Assembly (NCBI GenBank): GCA_010093605.1
Contig: MU004189.1
Span: 1,805,834-1,869,833 of the forward strand
Origin: Lophium mytilinum
Taxonomy: Eukaryota; Ascomycota; Dothideomycetes; Mytilinidiales; Mytilinidiaceae
DNA length: 64,000 bases
Reading direction: 5' to 3'
Shown here: positions 31,210-42,066 of the stretch, in pieces
How positions within the stretch are numbered: the stretch's first letter is position 1
How the letters are laid out: the number at the start of each line of letters is the position of its first letter
Translations under genes and position numbers: made by a program
The notes under the pieces: generated by a model
What the model saw: only the letters and a program-made list of their open reading frames with translations
Database searches by the model: none
What the model was told of the DNA's origin: nothing

Positions 31210-31498
31210 TCGTGCAAGGCGGAGGGAGACATATTGTCAGAAGCTATCTCTACGCTGCGACCGTCGCGTTTGATTCTTTGTCTCTTTTGTTTGTCCCCAG
31301 CGCCGACGACCTGCACGCTGCCTTTCTTCACATGCTACTGCCAGGGTGCAGGTACAGGTCCCACTATTCTCCAACATAAATTGAAACATCAAAGTGACAT
31401 CACAGCCGAATATGCCGCAAGCCGACAATACCTACTTAAGCTGGTCTCTCTCACATGTTCGCCCTTTGGAGCATTCACATTCCTCAATTGTCTTCATC
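31210..31498. promoter_or_regulatory. Divergent promoter, PCI gene and monooxygenase
   Basis: A 289-bp gap between two start codons facing away from each other must hold both promoters. No specific site was identified. Confidence 0.45.
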
Positions 31499-33080
31499 AT
31501 GACTCTCCTAGACTCCGTTGAGCATTTCCTTGCCACTCCAATTCTCTTCGTCTACCAAATCATCCAATGGTTCATCGACAAACTGCTTTCTCCTGCCCCT
31601 CCTCCCCCAAATGCACATCTCAACAGACCTAAGATCGCAGTCATTGGAGCTGGTCTTACTGGTGTCTCAGCAGCCTCTCACTGCGTTGGTCATGGATTCG
31701 ACTGTAGAATATTTGAATCTGGAAGTCGAAAGGCCCTCGGAGGAATATGGAGTGTATGATGAAAGCTACTGCCCACAAGTATGTGCACTCTGCTGACCAG
31801 GTTTACAGAAAGTAAACAACACCTCCGGCCTCCAGATCCACAGCATCATGTACCGTTTCCATCCTTCGATCAAGTGGAATAAAGGATACCCAAATCGCCA
31901 GCAGATTGTCAGCCAAGTCACAGAGCTGTGGGAGCGCTACGGTCTGGAATCGAAGACGAAGTTCGATACAAAGGTCGACAAGGTCTACAAAGACTCTGAT
32001 GGCCGCTGGATCATCAATGACCCCTCCAACGGCTACTTCGATGGTGTAATTGCTGCCATTGGCACCTGTGGTGATCCAAAAATGGCCCACATTCATGGGG
32101 AGAGCAACTTCAAAGGAGAGATCTACCACTCATCGCAGCTCGACGGCAAAAGCGCCAAAGGGAAGAAGGTCGTGATCATAGGCGGCGGTGCGTCAGCCGT
32201 CGAAGCGCTCGAGTTCGTTGCCCACGAAGACGCCGCCCATACCGATGTACTTGCCCGCTCCGAGAAGTGGATCATCCCACGCAACCCACTGGTCGACGCC
32301 CTCCTGTCCCTCAACATCTTCGGCATGGAAACCCTCACTAGCTGGATCCCCGAGACCCTCCTCCGAAAACTTTTCTACCGCGACCTTGCCTCCATCTCCC
32401 CGCCGCCAGGTAGCAAGGGCATCTTCACCGACACACCCATGGTCAATAGTGACGTGCTCGACCTCGTTCGCGCCGGCAAAGCAACATGGCTACGTGGCGA
32501 CATTCACTCTTTCACTGAGACCGGGCTGAAGTTCACCCAGCGCAGCCAGGGCGTCCCCAAAGGCGGGCCTGGCCGCGACATGGTCGTCGACGCGGACATC
32601 GTCATTCTCGCAACCGGCTACCAACGGCCCTCGCTCAATTTCCTGCCCGACAACTGCTTCGAAGACCCCTACCAGCCGCCGAATTGGTTCTTGCAGGTGT
32701 TCCCGCCGGCACATTATGATATATGCTGCAACAATTGCACCTATGTCAACGCCATTGGAACAGTCGGTAACTACCACATTGGCATCTACACGCGGCTGCT
32801 GCTGGCGTACCTTGTTGACCCGCTAGCGAGGCCCCGAGAGCCGCTCATGAAGAAATGGATTGATATGACGCGCTGGATCAAGACCAAAGCCCCTGGTGGC
32901 GCGTTCGACTTCTTCACGTATGGTGAGCTGCTTTACTGGTTTGTTTTCAACATTGCGATCAACCCATTCCGATGGAAGTGGGCCCTCTTCGTCTTCTTTG
33001 GCATTGGTGATGCGCTGCCGAAGCATATTGTGAGGCGCGAAGATCAGATCAGGAATGGGTTGGGCATAAAGGCTCATTGA
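31499..33080 (+). CDS. Flavin-containing monooxygenase (FMO-type)
   Basis: Proposed exons are 31499-31753 and 31809-33080 (508 residues); the 55-nt intron runs GTATGA to TACAG. A hydrophobic N-terminal helix (about 11-25) suggests membrane attachment. The FAD-binding Rossmann motif is IAVIGAGLTGVSAA (46-59). The FMO fingerprint FKGEIYHSSQL corresponds to FxGxxxHxxxY. The NADPH-binding motif is VVIIGGGASAVEAL, and the ATG motif is ILATGYQRP. These identify a class B flavoprotein monooxygenase that uses NADPH and oxygen on nucleophilic or carbonyl substrates. The C-terminus has hydrophobic stretches (LLYWFVFNIAI, WALFVFFGIG). The substrate is unknown and no pathway genes adjoin it. Confidence 0.9.
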
Positions 33081-33524
33081 AGGAGTAGCCTGGACGTCAG
33101 CGAGAAGACTTATATGACATAACGAGCATTGGCGTACGCTATGGGGTATAGAGGAGCAGCAGATATGGTAGATAATAAGCAAACCCCAGTTAACCAAAAT
33201 TAGGATCAACCTGAAAGCACATTTAAAGTGTGTAAGGTCTATTTCTCAAACACTTCTAGAACTTCCCAAGTCTTGCGATAGTTGTTGCATCTTAGTGTCT
33301 CATCGAACACCTTATTAAGAAAGTAGATGATTGTATGCAAGGATAAGTCTCGAAACTGTGATGTAACAATGATATGCCGCTGCAGAGACTCCGCTATGAG
33401 ATACACAAAATGCCCGCTCCGTCATTTTATCGTAACATGCGCTCGTTTGCTCGCTCCTTGCAAATGCCTTCAACACCTCACGTCCAAACACCACCATCCC
33501 TCTTTCCACGCTGTCACACCGCGC
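33081..33524. other. Intergenic between convergent genes
   Basis: A 444-bp spacer holding the 3' ends of the monooxygenase and RAD54 genes. No other feature was seen. Confidence 0.6.
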
Positions 33525-36168
33525 TCAATGGCTGATATACTGAAACACAGCGCTAACCTCCGCACACCCTGCCGCCGTCTCCTGCCTGAGTAGCAAATCC
33601 TGAATCGCACCCAGCGGGCTCTTCTCGCCCCCATTGACGAAATGGTTCCACGTACTCGTGTCACCATACAACATCGCTTGAGCCTTAAGGATCTGTTTTC
33701 CATCCTCCTTCCGGCACCGCTTGCACTTGAATGTATCGTGAGTATCGCTAGTCGTGTGATCTCTATACTGGAACAGCTCGCGCAAAGAGTCCAGACTGAA
33801 ATGGCGCTCGACGTCTTCTGCACTATCGACAACGCAGGAGGAGAGAGACTGCTTGTGGGATTGGCGCTGGAAGATCTTCTCTTCGATCGTACCGGTCGCG
33901 ATGAAGCGGTATACGAAGCAGTCTTTCTTCTGCCCGTCACGCCACACACGCGCGAGAGCCTGCTGATCAGCGGCTGGATTCCAATCTGGGTCGAAGAGTA
34001 CGAGGCGGTTTGCGCCGATGAGGTTGAGGCCACAGCCACCTGCTTTACTACTGAGGAGGAAGATGAACTCAGGGCCGTCTGGGTCGTTGAACTTGTCGAC
34101 GAGCTTTTGGCGTTTGGAGACGTTCATGGTGCCGTCGAGGCGGAGGCAGCCATAGTTGCGTGCGCGGCAGAGTTGCGCAAATACGTCGAGGGTTTGTGTA
34201 TAGTTGGAGATTAAAACAATCTTGTCGTTAGTATCTGCGCGGATCCGGGCCAGCATGCGGTCAAGCACGAGCATTTTGCCTGAGTACCAGACTTTCACAT
34301 CGCGGTCCCGACCACGGGCATCTCTCTGCACAAAGTCGTCGGGGAAGATGTCCTCGCATCCAGGCAGGTCATTAGGTAAGTCCAAGAGATCCGGATGATT
34401 GCAGAGTTTCTTGAGCATACCAATGGCTTTAAGGGGCTGACTACCTTTTCCACGGAGCAGGGACTGGATCTCAGGAGTCTTGATAAAGTAGTTGTAAAGG
34501 TCCTTTTGGAAAGGCGCGAGATTGCAGAAGACGACGTGCTCGTATTTGACCGGGAGATATTTCGAGAGAATGTCATTCGTGCGACGAATGATGAATTTGT
34601 TGACCAAAGTCAGGAGTTGACCTAGGCATTCATCGCCCTTTTTGCGGTCAGCATCCGTACCAGACGCGTCACGTCCCCGGAGGATGGGTAGCTCGAATTT
34701 CTTGCGGAAGTCGTTGCGAGTGCCCAGGTAGTTCGGATTGGCGAAGTTGAGTAGTGAAAAGTATTCTGAAAGATCGTTTTGGATGGGGGTTCCGGTGAGA
34801 ATAACACGCTTTTGCACGTTGAGTCCACTTAACGCCACGAATGTCTGGTTTTCGCTGTTCTTTAGTCGATGTCCCTCGTCGGCGAGGAGTAATCCTATCG
34901 GCGTCTGCGCCAACTCATCAACATTTAGTCGCAATGTTTCATACGAGACGATTAAGACTGGTCGAACAACAGCGCGACCACTTGCGATAGCCCATTGCCG
35001 AAGTTGCTGCGTCAGTACTTCTTTCGATGCCTTGCCATCAATTGCGAATGGGGTTATTGCGTCTGGGCCCAGCCATTTAACTGCCAACTTTAGCAAGGGA
35101 ACAAGATATGGGATGTCCTTGCTTACCTAATTCGTTCGCCCAATTTCTCACGAGACTGGATGGACAGACAATGACACACTTTTGAATTGTTGGTTTGCCT
35201 GCCTCGGGAGACTGCTTGAGAAGTGTCCACATCAAGGCAATACATTGGAGCTATTTTCGTCAGTGGAAGGCGCTGACCTCTGAGCGAATGACCTACTGTC
35301 TTTCCCAGACCCATCTCATCGGCCATAATGCATCCTTCAGCATTAGGGTCAATCAATCCAGTGGTACATCGGTACAAAAACTACTTGCGTTAGCCACGCC
35401 TTCCAATCAAGCACTCTTTCACCCACCTTGACGCCCTCGATCTGATGCGGCCTCAGCACCTTTGCCAGTTTGGGATCAATAACCACCGGCACCCTCGGCC
35501 TGTCGTCCACCTTCTTCTTCAAACCCAGAATATCCGCAAGACTCTTGTGCACAACCGGTGCATCTAGCGTCACCTCCTCTCCATTGCCTTCTCCCTCCTT
35601 CGCCTCTTCCACCGCCAGGACCTTTGGCTTATCATCAACCGTCGGATCATACAACACGATCGCAAACTCTCCACTTGGATCATGCAGCGGCCTCGCCACA
35701 AAGACCCGTCCTTGCCTCATCCCCAGCAGCGGCGCCGGTCGAAACGCGTTATACTCCCCGACATTTTTGTTCAGTAGCGGCACTGCGAAGCGCGACTTGA
35801 ACGCCGTATCTTTATCTTTTGGTTTGAACACCGGAAAGCGATTCGCATCGCGGGTGGCGAGCGCGAGGCGTTCTTCGTTAGAATATAGTTTGTCGCCGTC
35901 CTCGACACTTCCGTCAGCGTCCGCGTAGCTGATCTTGCGGCGCTTGCGGGAAGGTTTCTCGGATGCGCGTGTCGGGGCAGCAGTGCCAGGGCATTTGAAG
36001 GGGCGGACGAGGCGGGATACAGTCTCGGGCGTGCCGCCGTATAGACGGGCAGGCTTTTGGGTGGGAGTGGCGTTTTCCTTATTCTCGCCCGACGCGAGGG
36101 CTTTTGGACGCTGCCTATTCCTCAATTAGTTTTGCATTGGGGTTGTATAGAGGGCTGTGCGTTTACAT
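33525..36168 (-). CDS. RAD54: DNA repair and recombination protein Rad54
   Basis: Proposed exons are 36168-36167, 36120-35427, 35380-35297, 35250-35127 and 35080-33525 (819 residues; total length divides by three). Exon 1 would supply only AT of the start codon, because the long ORF lacks an upstream ATG and the intron GTAAAC...TTGAG rebuilds ATG before AATAGG. The Snf2 helicase motifs are present: motif I DEMGLGKT, motif [13 protein letters not shown], motif [12 protein letters not shown], motif [16 protein letters not shown] and motif [15 protein letters not shown]. The N-terminal RPFKCPG and the join [24 protein letters not shown] are Rad54-specific. Rad54 is the dsDNA translocase that works with Rad51 in homologous recombination. 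Confidence 0.93.
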
Positions 36169-36391
36169 TTGGCGGTAAAGAGCTGATGAGGTGTGGTGTT
36201 TAGGCGGCGAGGTGAAGGTTTTGGGACGCGACTGGTTCGTCAGCGGAGGAAGTCGCGCTAGCACATGACTTTCTCGGCACCATCACTTCATGCCCATTCA
36301 CCACTGCTCTACGTCACCCTCGAGGCGCTCAATATGTATGTAAGTTCGTCAATACAAGAACAACGATGATCCGCAACATCAGACAAGGTCG

Positions 36392-37048
36392 CTATGCGAC
36401 GTAAAACACTGTGAGTGCTCTACGAGACAACGCCTCCGTGCCTTTAACCTCTGTCCGCTCGGCATTCTCAGCCTCCCACGCGTGCTGGTCAGCCCCTCGA
36501 AACAAATCAATATATCGCTTTCCCTCCTCATAATCCATCGGCAGCTTCAGTCCATACACCATCATAAATTTCTTGAGCCCACGCTTTCCAGTGTACCCCG
36601 CGTCTCTCAACCACCTGGAGTCCGATTTAACTTTCGGCTGAAGTAGCGTCGGACAGTACTCAAGCATGAACAGATTATCGATCACCTTGCAATCCGCCAA
36701 CACAAGCTTCTCTCCTCTTTCATCACGCTTGTACAAGCTCCCAGTCTCATTCGACCAATAGATGCCACTCTTCAGCAGTGTGATCGAACTAGCCATCGTC
36801 GTACACATTCCCGGACAGTAGGCGGCGTTGAACATGATCAATCGACCGCCGTTTGAAATGTTGACGAGAGCATTGCCGTATCCAAGAATTGGCAGCTGGC
36901 CTGAAATGGTGGATACAAAGGCGTTGTCCTTCGCAGGCGAAATTCCATCGAAAAAGCGGCTGATATCATTGACGATGTGCAAAGGGGCGGTAGACGAGAT
37001 AATGACGCTTTTGCTCAGGCTGTACGTTGCGGCAACGTATGAGGGCAT
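36392..37048 (-). CDS. Copia-type retroelement-derived ORF (protease plus pre-integrase fragment)
   Basis: An open frame of 218 residues from the ATG at 37048 (the frame is open a little further upstream). The order of blocks follows the Ty1/Copia Pol N-terminus. APLHIVNDISRFFDGI corresponds to the aspartic-protease active-site region, LPILGYGNALVNIS to the flap region, and RLIMFNAAYCPGMCTTMASS to the NVLYVPG block. SRWLRDAGYTGKRGLKKFMMVYGLK corresponds to the GAG-pre-integrase RWHxRLGH...GLKKL region. The catalytic D(S/T)G appears as SST, and the WHxRLGH histidines are missing. No integrase or reverse transcriptase follows and no LTR was noticed. It is either a decayed fragment that kept its frame by chance or a domesticated gene. 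Conservation in other fungi would decide. Confidence 0.6.
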   Translation of the reverse strand: MPSYVAATYSLSKSVIISSTAPLHIVNDISRFFDGISPAKDNAFVSTISGQLPILGYGNALVNISNGGRLIMFNAAYCPGMCTTMASSITLLKSGIYWSNETGSLYKRDERGEKLVLADCKVIDNLFMLEYCPTLLQPKVKSDSRWLRDAGYTGKRGLKKFMMVYGLKLPMDYEEGKRYIDLFRGADQHAWEAENAERTEVKGTEALSRRALTVFYVA

Positions 37049-39258
37049 ATTCGGAAAGAAATGATGGTTTGATGAGAGCAAATACGATTGCAACGCGACG
37101 AGGCGCGTTTTATACCTACGAGCCAGTCGCAGGCACCGCTAGTCCAAATCAAGAAGAAGACGAACATGGAGGCACAGATCTACACGACTATAGAGGCGTG
37201 GATCTATACGATTGTCCGTCATGGCGGCTTCTCTTTCCGCGTCACGTTACTCTCCTTTCTCATCACATATAATCGCGTTCGGTTTATCTGCAAGACAGAC
37301 TATCCTTCAATCTTTCGTAACTTGGTTCAAGGCAAGATGACACTACCGAACGGCTTCATCCTCACTTAGCCTTGTATGTCATCTACTCAATCATCTACAA
37401 CTTCATAACATCGCTAATGCAACATGCGAACCTTTATCTCTGCTACCTTGCTTTTCTTGCTACTTATTCTCAGCGCTATACTCCTTCCCGAGCTGCTGTG
37501 TAGCATTCACGTCCACAGCTTACGATCCAATGCTACACTAGACTAATCTACTTTCAAAGTGTTTGCCTTATAGCCAGCTAACATGGTTGCCAATAAGAAC
37601 CGAATCGCGGACTGTGTTATCTCTACGTGGAGGCTATACCTTCCGTGTAGCACATGCATTTTCCGTAGGTAGATCTCCCTTGAATACTACACCATCCCTG
37701 CCTCGACCTCTCTACCCACGCAACCTCCCCTAGCTATCTCATAGCCAGGAACTACACATGACTTAACCTTGTTTACTTCTTCACGTTCTCTCCAGCGCGT
37801 TTCCTCTTTCCTATTTTCTATCCTACCTACAGCTTACCTATATTTGTTCACGCAAAATAGTCGTCTAGAAAGAATAGAAAGTAACGTGATATACACGCCT
37901 TACTCACGCCTCCGCTATCTAAAGAGATTTCAAGATCTGCAACTGTTGAGTGGAGTAATTTGCACGCAGACCCGTCCACGGAGATACTTCCGTGCCAATT
38001 TTCGGCCCGACACGGAATGCTGGCTGCGTTGTCACCATACTTCAGCAAAAGCATTCTGATTGAATATAATGATTGAACGTTCCAACAGAACACTTTCTTT
38101 TCCTCCCTTCATAAAGCTATGCTAGATGATTGTCGAATAGTACTACAGATCTAAGTCCTCACTGCAGACTATGATAAAGGTATATCGAAAAATTATTTCT
38201 AGCCATATGTACGAGACGAACAGGCCACTGGTGGGCGCCGTGGTCGCCATTGCTGTCTTACGCATATCGCCGGTGTGGGTCTAGCAATCGGCGGACTTAT
38301 CGTCGTCGGGCAGATGATGCACGAGTATGGCTCCTGTACACGCATAGTCTGCCAAGACATCAGCAACACTTTCTTTTCTACGGCCTAACAGCACGCAAAC
38401 TGGTGCGCAAGATGTTCGTTGGCCCATGGGGAACCCATGAGTTCAGGTTTCATCTATGCAAACCCTTGCTGGGCTATTTTTGAAATCCAACACCCGAGCA
38501 CCCTCAAACCAACAATCCGCTTACGGCCCCCATTTCAGGATAGCACCATCGCATCATTACTTCTCTACATAACGAACCTAGAAACGTTGACTTCCACAAT
38601 ACAAATCCTGTCAAGTTGGGTAGCATTCTTCTGCATTCCGCAGCACGCATCGGCTTATGGAGGACGACGGCACTCGACTCGTCTGGAATCAAGGGCGGCA
38701 ACTTGGGAAGAAACGCTTACTTGGCAGGGGCTTTGAGTGGCGCCGCCCCCAACGCACCCCTCTGCGAGACTGATGCAGGTCGGTTTCATCCCTGTTCTGG
38801 CGTTCAACAAGCAGCCGCTAGTGACTCGACAAGTCTCTCACTCGAAAACGGCAAGGTATATACGTGCTGTTATTGGTCCAGACACCGTCCAGCCGGGACC
38901 CATGTGCAGGCAATTTTAAGCTTTGTCTACTTCGAAGTGCTTGGCGTCAGCATTCTATCGCACTCTACAACTCCACGCGCTAAACTCGCCCATCAGCCTC
39001 ATGTAGAACCTCGTCACCCCATCACCGAGTCCAATCTGCAAGCACTTGCCCGTTCTCAGCATGGTCATCCAGGCCTCTTCCTATTTACGGTGCTTCACTA
39101 CCAAGCCATGGCGTCGCCGGGGCTGAAAGCTTCTTTCCCGGGAGTGTGCGTTACAAGGATACTTATATCCTGGCTCAAGTACATAATCAGTGGCTCTCCT
39201 GGCTTGTTGCCTCGCGCTTTCGCCCCTCCTCTCTCTCGTTTTGCAGTGTTTTGACGAT
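37049..39258. other. Gene-poor stretch of about 2.2 kb
   Basis: This is more AT-rich than its surroundings at 37380-38200. An ORF at 38616-39254 and smaller ones have no recognisable similarity. It may hold degraded mobile-element sequence next to the Copia-derived ORF, but no terminal repeats were seen. Confidence 0.5.
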
Positions 39259-41312
39259 ATGGCACAATATTCCAGCGTACCTGGTGCTTCATATCCGCCA
39301 ACAGACTACATATCCCCAACGCAGGGCGTTGACTTAGGAGATACCAAACACCCAATCACTCCAACCGCGACTAGCTATTTTACATCTCCAGACCTTTCCG
39401 GCCGCAGGCGACAAGAGCGAGCTGGTGGTCATCTGAATAGGCTTTCATACAAAAAAACTTACATATTTGCCAACTTTTGGGTGTATGAGGTCGCAGCATG
39501 CATAATCGCGGTTGTCCTTCATCTGGTCACTGTTTTCCTCATTCATCACTACAACAATACCAACGTCGATTGGTACCATAATCACTGGAGCCTCAACTCC
39601 GAGGTTGCCATATTGGTCACCATCACTAAAGCGGCCGCCCTGATACCTATAGCTGCCTGCATTGGTCAGTTGAAATGGCACCGCTTCTGGACTTACCAGA
39701 AGTTGTCGGAAATGGAGGGTAAGTCACACCACATTCTCCCAATTGATCGTATGTTGATAATTCTCGACTATAAGCCTTCGACGAAGCCAGTAGGGGTACC
39801 ATAGGATCAGCGCGTCTTTTAGTTTATCTTAACCTCTGGTATGTTTGCCCACCTATCTACTTCTCATCTACTCTAGGTCTTCATATTCTGTCTTGGATGT
39901 CTTCTGTTGAGCACCAGTCCTACATCGAAATTCTGCTAACACTCAATTGCTACGACAGGCATTTTGCTTCTTTTGGAGCTCTCGTCACGGTCGCAGCTCT
40001 AGTCATGGACACGCTCGCACAGAACGTGATCAACACCGAGCCACGGCTCCAACCAATCAACACTAATGCCACCATCCCACGAAATGTGTACTATGACTCG
40101 GTGTTTACGTATAATACAAATGGCACGTCCTCGTTTCCTGCGGCTGATATGATCGGAGCAATGAACTTTGGCCTCTCCTACGCTTCGAGCGACCTACCAG
40201 ATTTGCCGGCGCTGCCATTCAGTTGTTACTCTAGCAACTGTACCTACTCAACGTACCAGTCTCTAGAAGTCGACGGAGATTGCGTGGACATAAGTTCTGT
40301 GCTAGACACAAGCGACAAGGCGTACCTCAAGTTGCCGGAGGGCCTCATGCTCATCAAGAACGGCGGGATTCTAAACACCTCCGCAACGGCACTGTACTCG
40401 TCTAACCAATTCTTCGACTGGAAAAACATGGGCCCATTGATTCTCAATTACCAGGCCATATACATCGACGCGTTGAACGATTACAAACCATCGGCAGTGC
40501 AATGCGTCCTAGTTTGGGGAGTATCCACTTATAGTACAACCAATGTCACAAGAGGGGAACTATGGGCCATGCCGGATGATACAACGTTCAGGAACACGTC
40601 TGCGGAAGCAAGGACTACCTACGAGCAGACGAACGACATCTTCATTCGGCCTGAGCCCTGTTACGTCAAAGGAGAAAAGCGCGACAGTGCCACCGACCCG
40701 GACTGCCTGTATCAAGTCGATGCAAAGGCGCAATCCGCTCTCCAAAAATGGCTGATCCACAGCACGGAGGGAATTGTCGGTTCTCTATTCAACGTAACGG
40801 ACAGCTATGGTAACAATACGCATTTCCAAACCTTCTTCGTCAACAGCCAATACCAAGCCCTTATACGGTACGCCCATACGTGGGAACCTTCCGAGACGTT
40901 TCTTGCAACAGGCGCCTATCTTGCCGGCATGATGAATCGTGCTATGGCGCTAAGGGTCCCGGCCGGATTTGCTGAGGGTGATGAGCGACTATCTGGACAC
41001 GGAACGGTCTTCCAGTTGCAGAGCTTCTTCAAAATGCGCTACGCCTATCTGACTCTGAATCATTTTGTTGTCGCCGGCAGTGTAGTGTTCCTTGCTATGA
41101 CAGTATGGATGTGCCGGAAGGACGAGGTATTGAAGACGTCTGTTCTACCCTTCTTGTACCATGGACTACCAGAGCATGATCGCCAAATGCTGGACGAGAA
41201 TCCCAGGCAAGCCGATATGAAGTATTCGGCGGAAGAGACGATGGTAAAATTCGGCATGACGCCTGAGGGGAAGCGGCTGGGGACCCAGGAAGCCTTTGGA
41301 CCCGGAGGATAG
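39259..41312 (+). CDS. DUF3176 membrane protein
   Basis: Proposed exons are 39259-39718, 39775-39838 and 39959-41312 (625 residues). The 64-nt middle exon encodes FDEASRGTIGSARLLVYLNLW, the hallmark block of DUF3176; without it the two long ORFs look like separate genes. Exon 1 has a disordered N-terminus, then FWVYEVAACIIAVVLHLVTVFLI and a second membrane helix ending in GQLKWHRFW, also typical. Exon 3 has a third helix (FASFGALVTVAALVMDTL), a long extracellular domain rich in N-glycosylation sites and paired cysteines, and a last helix (FVVAGSVVFLAMTVWM) before a cytoplasmic tail. DUF3176 is a fungal family without an assigned function. The topology suggests a plasma-membrane or vacuolar sensor-like protein, which is inference. 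Confidence 0.88.
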
Positions 41313-42066
41313 TCTGGCGCTCAGCACACATGTAAAAATACAGGGGTTTTCTTGGATATACAATGATTGAGTTTTAGCATAGCGTATGTTTAGGATCTGA
41401 TACATGTTAGAATATGCGTTTTGACAACGCGGAATTTGGTTTCTCTTTCCAATAATTCAGTCTATCTCACCCATGTGCATTCCTTCCAGTTGACTTTCTT
41501 CTAGCACATCTATTACATCCTAAAGCCTCATTACGATCTACCTGACTATTGTGCTCGCTCCCACTCTTCAAGCTATGTTGGTCAACAGACAATTCCCTGT
41601 AATTCTAAGACCTCGCCAAATTATTGAAGACTGGACACCATTGGCCACGTCAGCATCCCGTTAATTTATGTATCTCGGCCCTTGTGCATCATGTATGCGA
41701 CGTATAGCCAAGCGCCTCCCAAAACCTCCTTGATACGTTTCGATTAGTGACATTTTTCCACAAAACCAAGCAATGACACAGCGCCAAAAGCATTTGTCAC
41801 CAATGTCCAGCATGTAATCTATGAATGTCTAAGACTTTGATCCGTCATTTCGTTACTCTCTTGCACTACACATAGTGCACTCGACGTGGCACGGTGTCCC
41901 TCACAATCTCATTGTCAAGCGGTTAGAAGCGGTAGTATTTGTAATAAACCTACCGAAAGTGCCAGACGACGCCTGCACCAAACCATTACCACTATTTTTG
42001 GTGCAAGCCTCAGTGACAGTACCATAAGTCAGCCTATGCGCAACTTCCATCATTTTCTACGCCCCC
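41313..42066. other. Intergenic between convergent genes
   Basis: A 750-bp AT-rich spacer. No gene, RNA or repeat was recognised. Confidence 0.6.

Noticed and set aside
38616-39254. 212-codon plus-strand ORF before the DUF3176 gene
   Set aside because: No recognisable similarity or consistent composition; it probably includes the leader of the DUF3176 gene.
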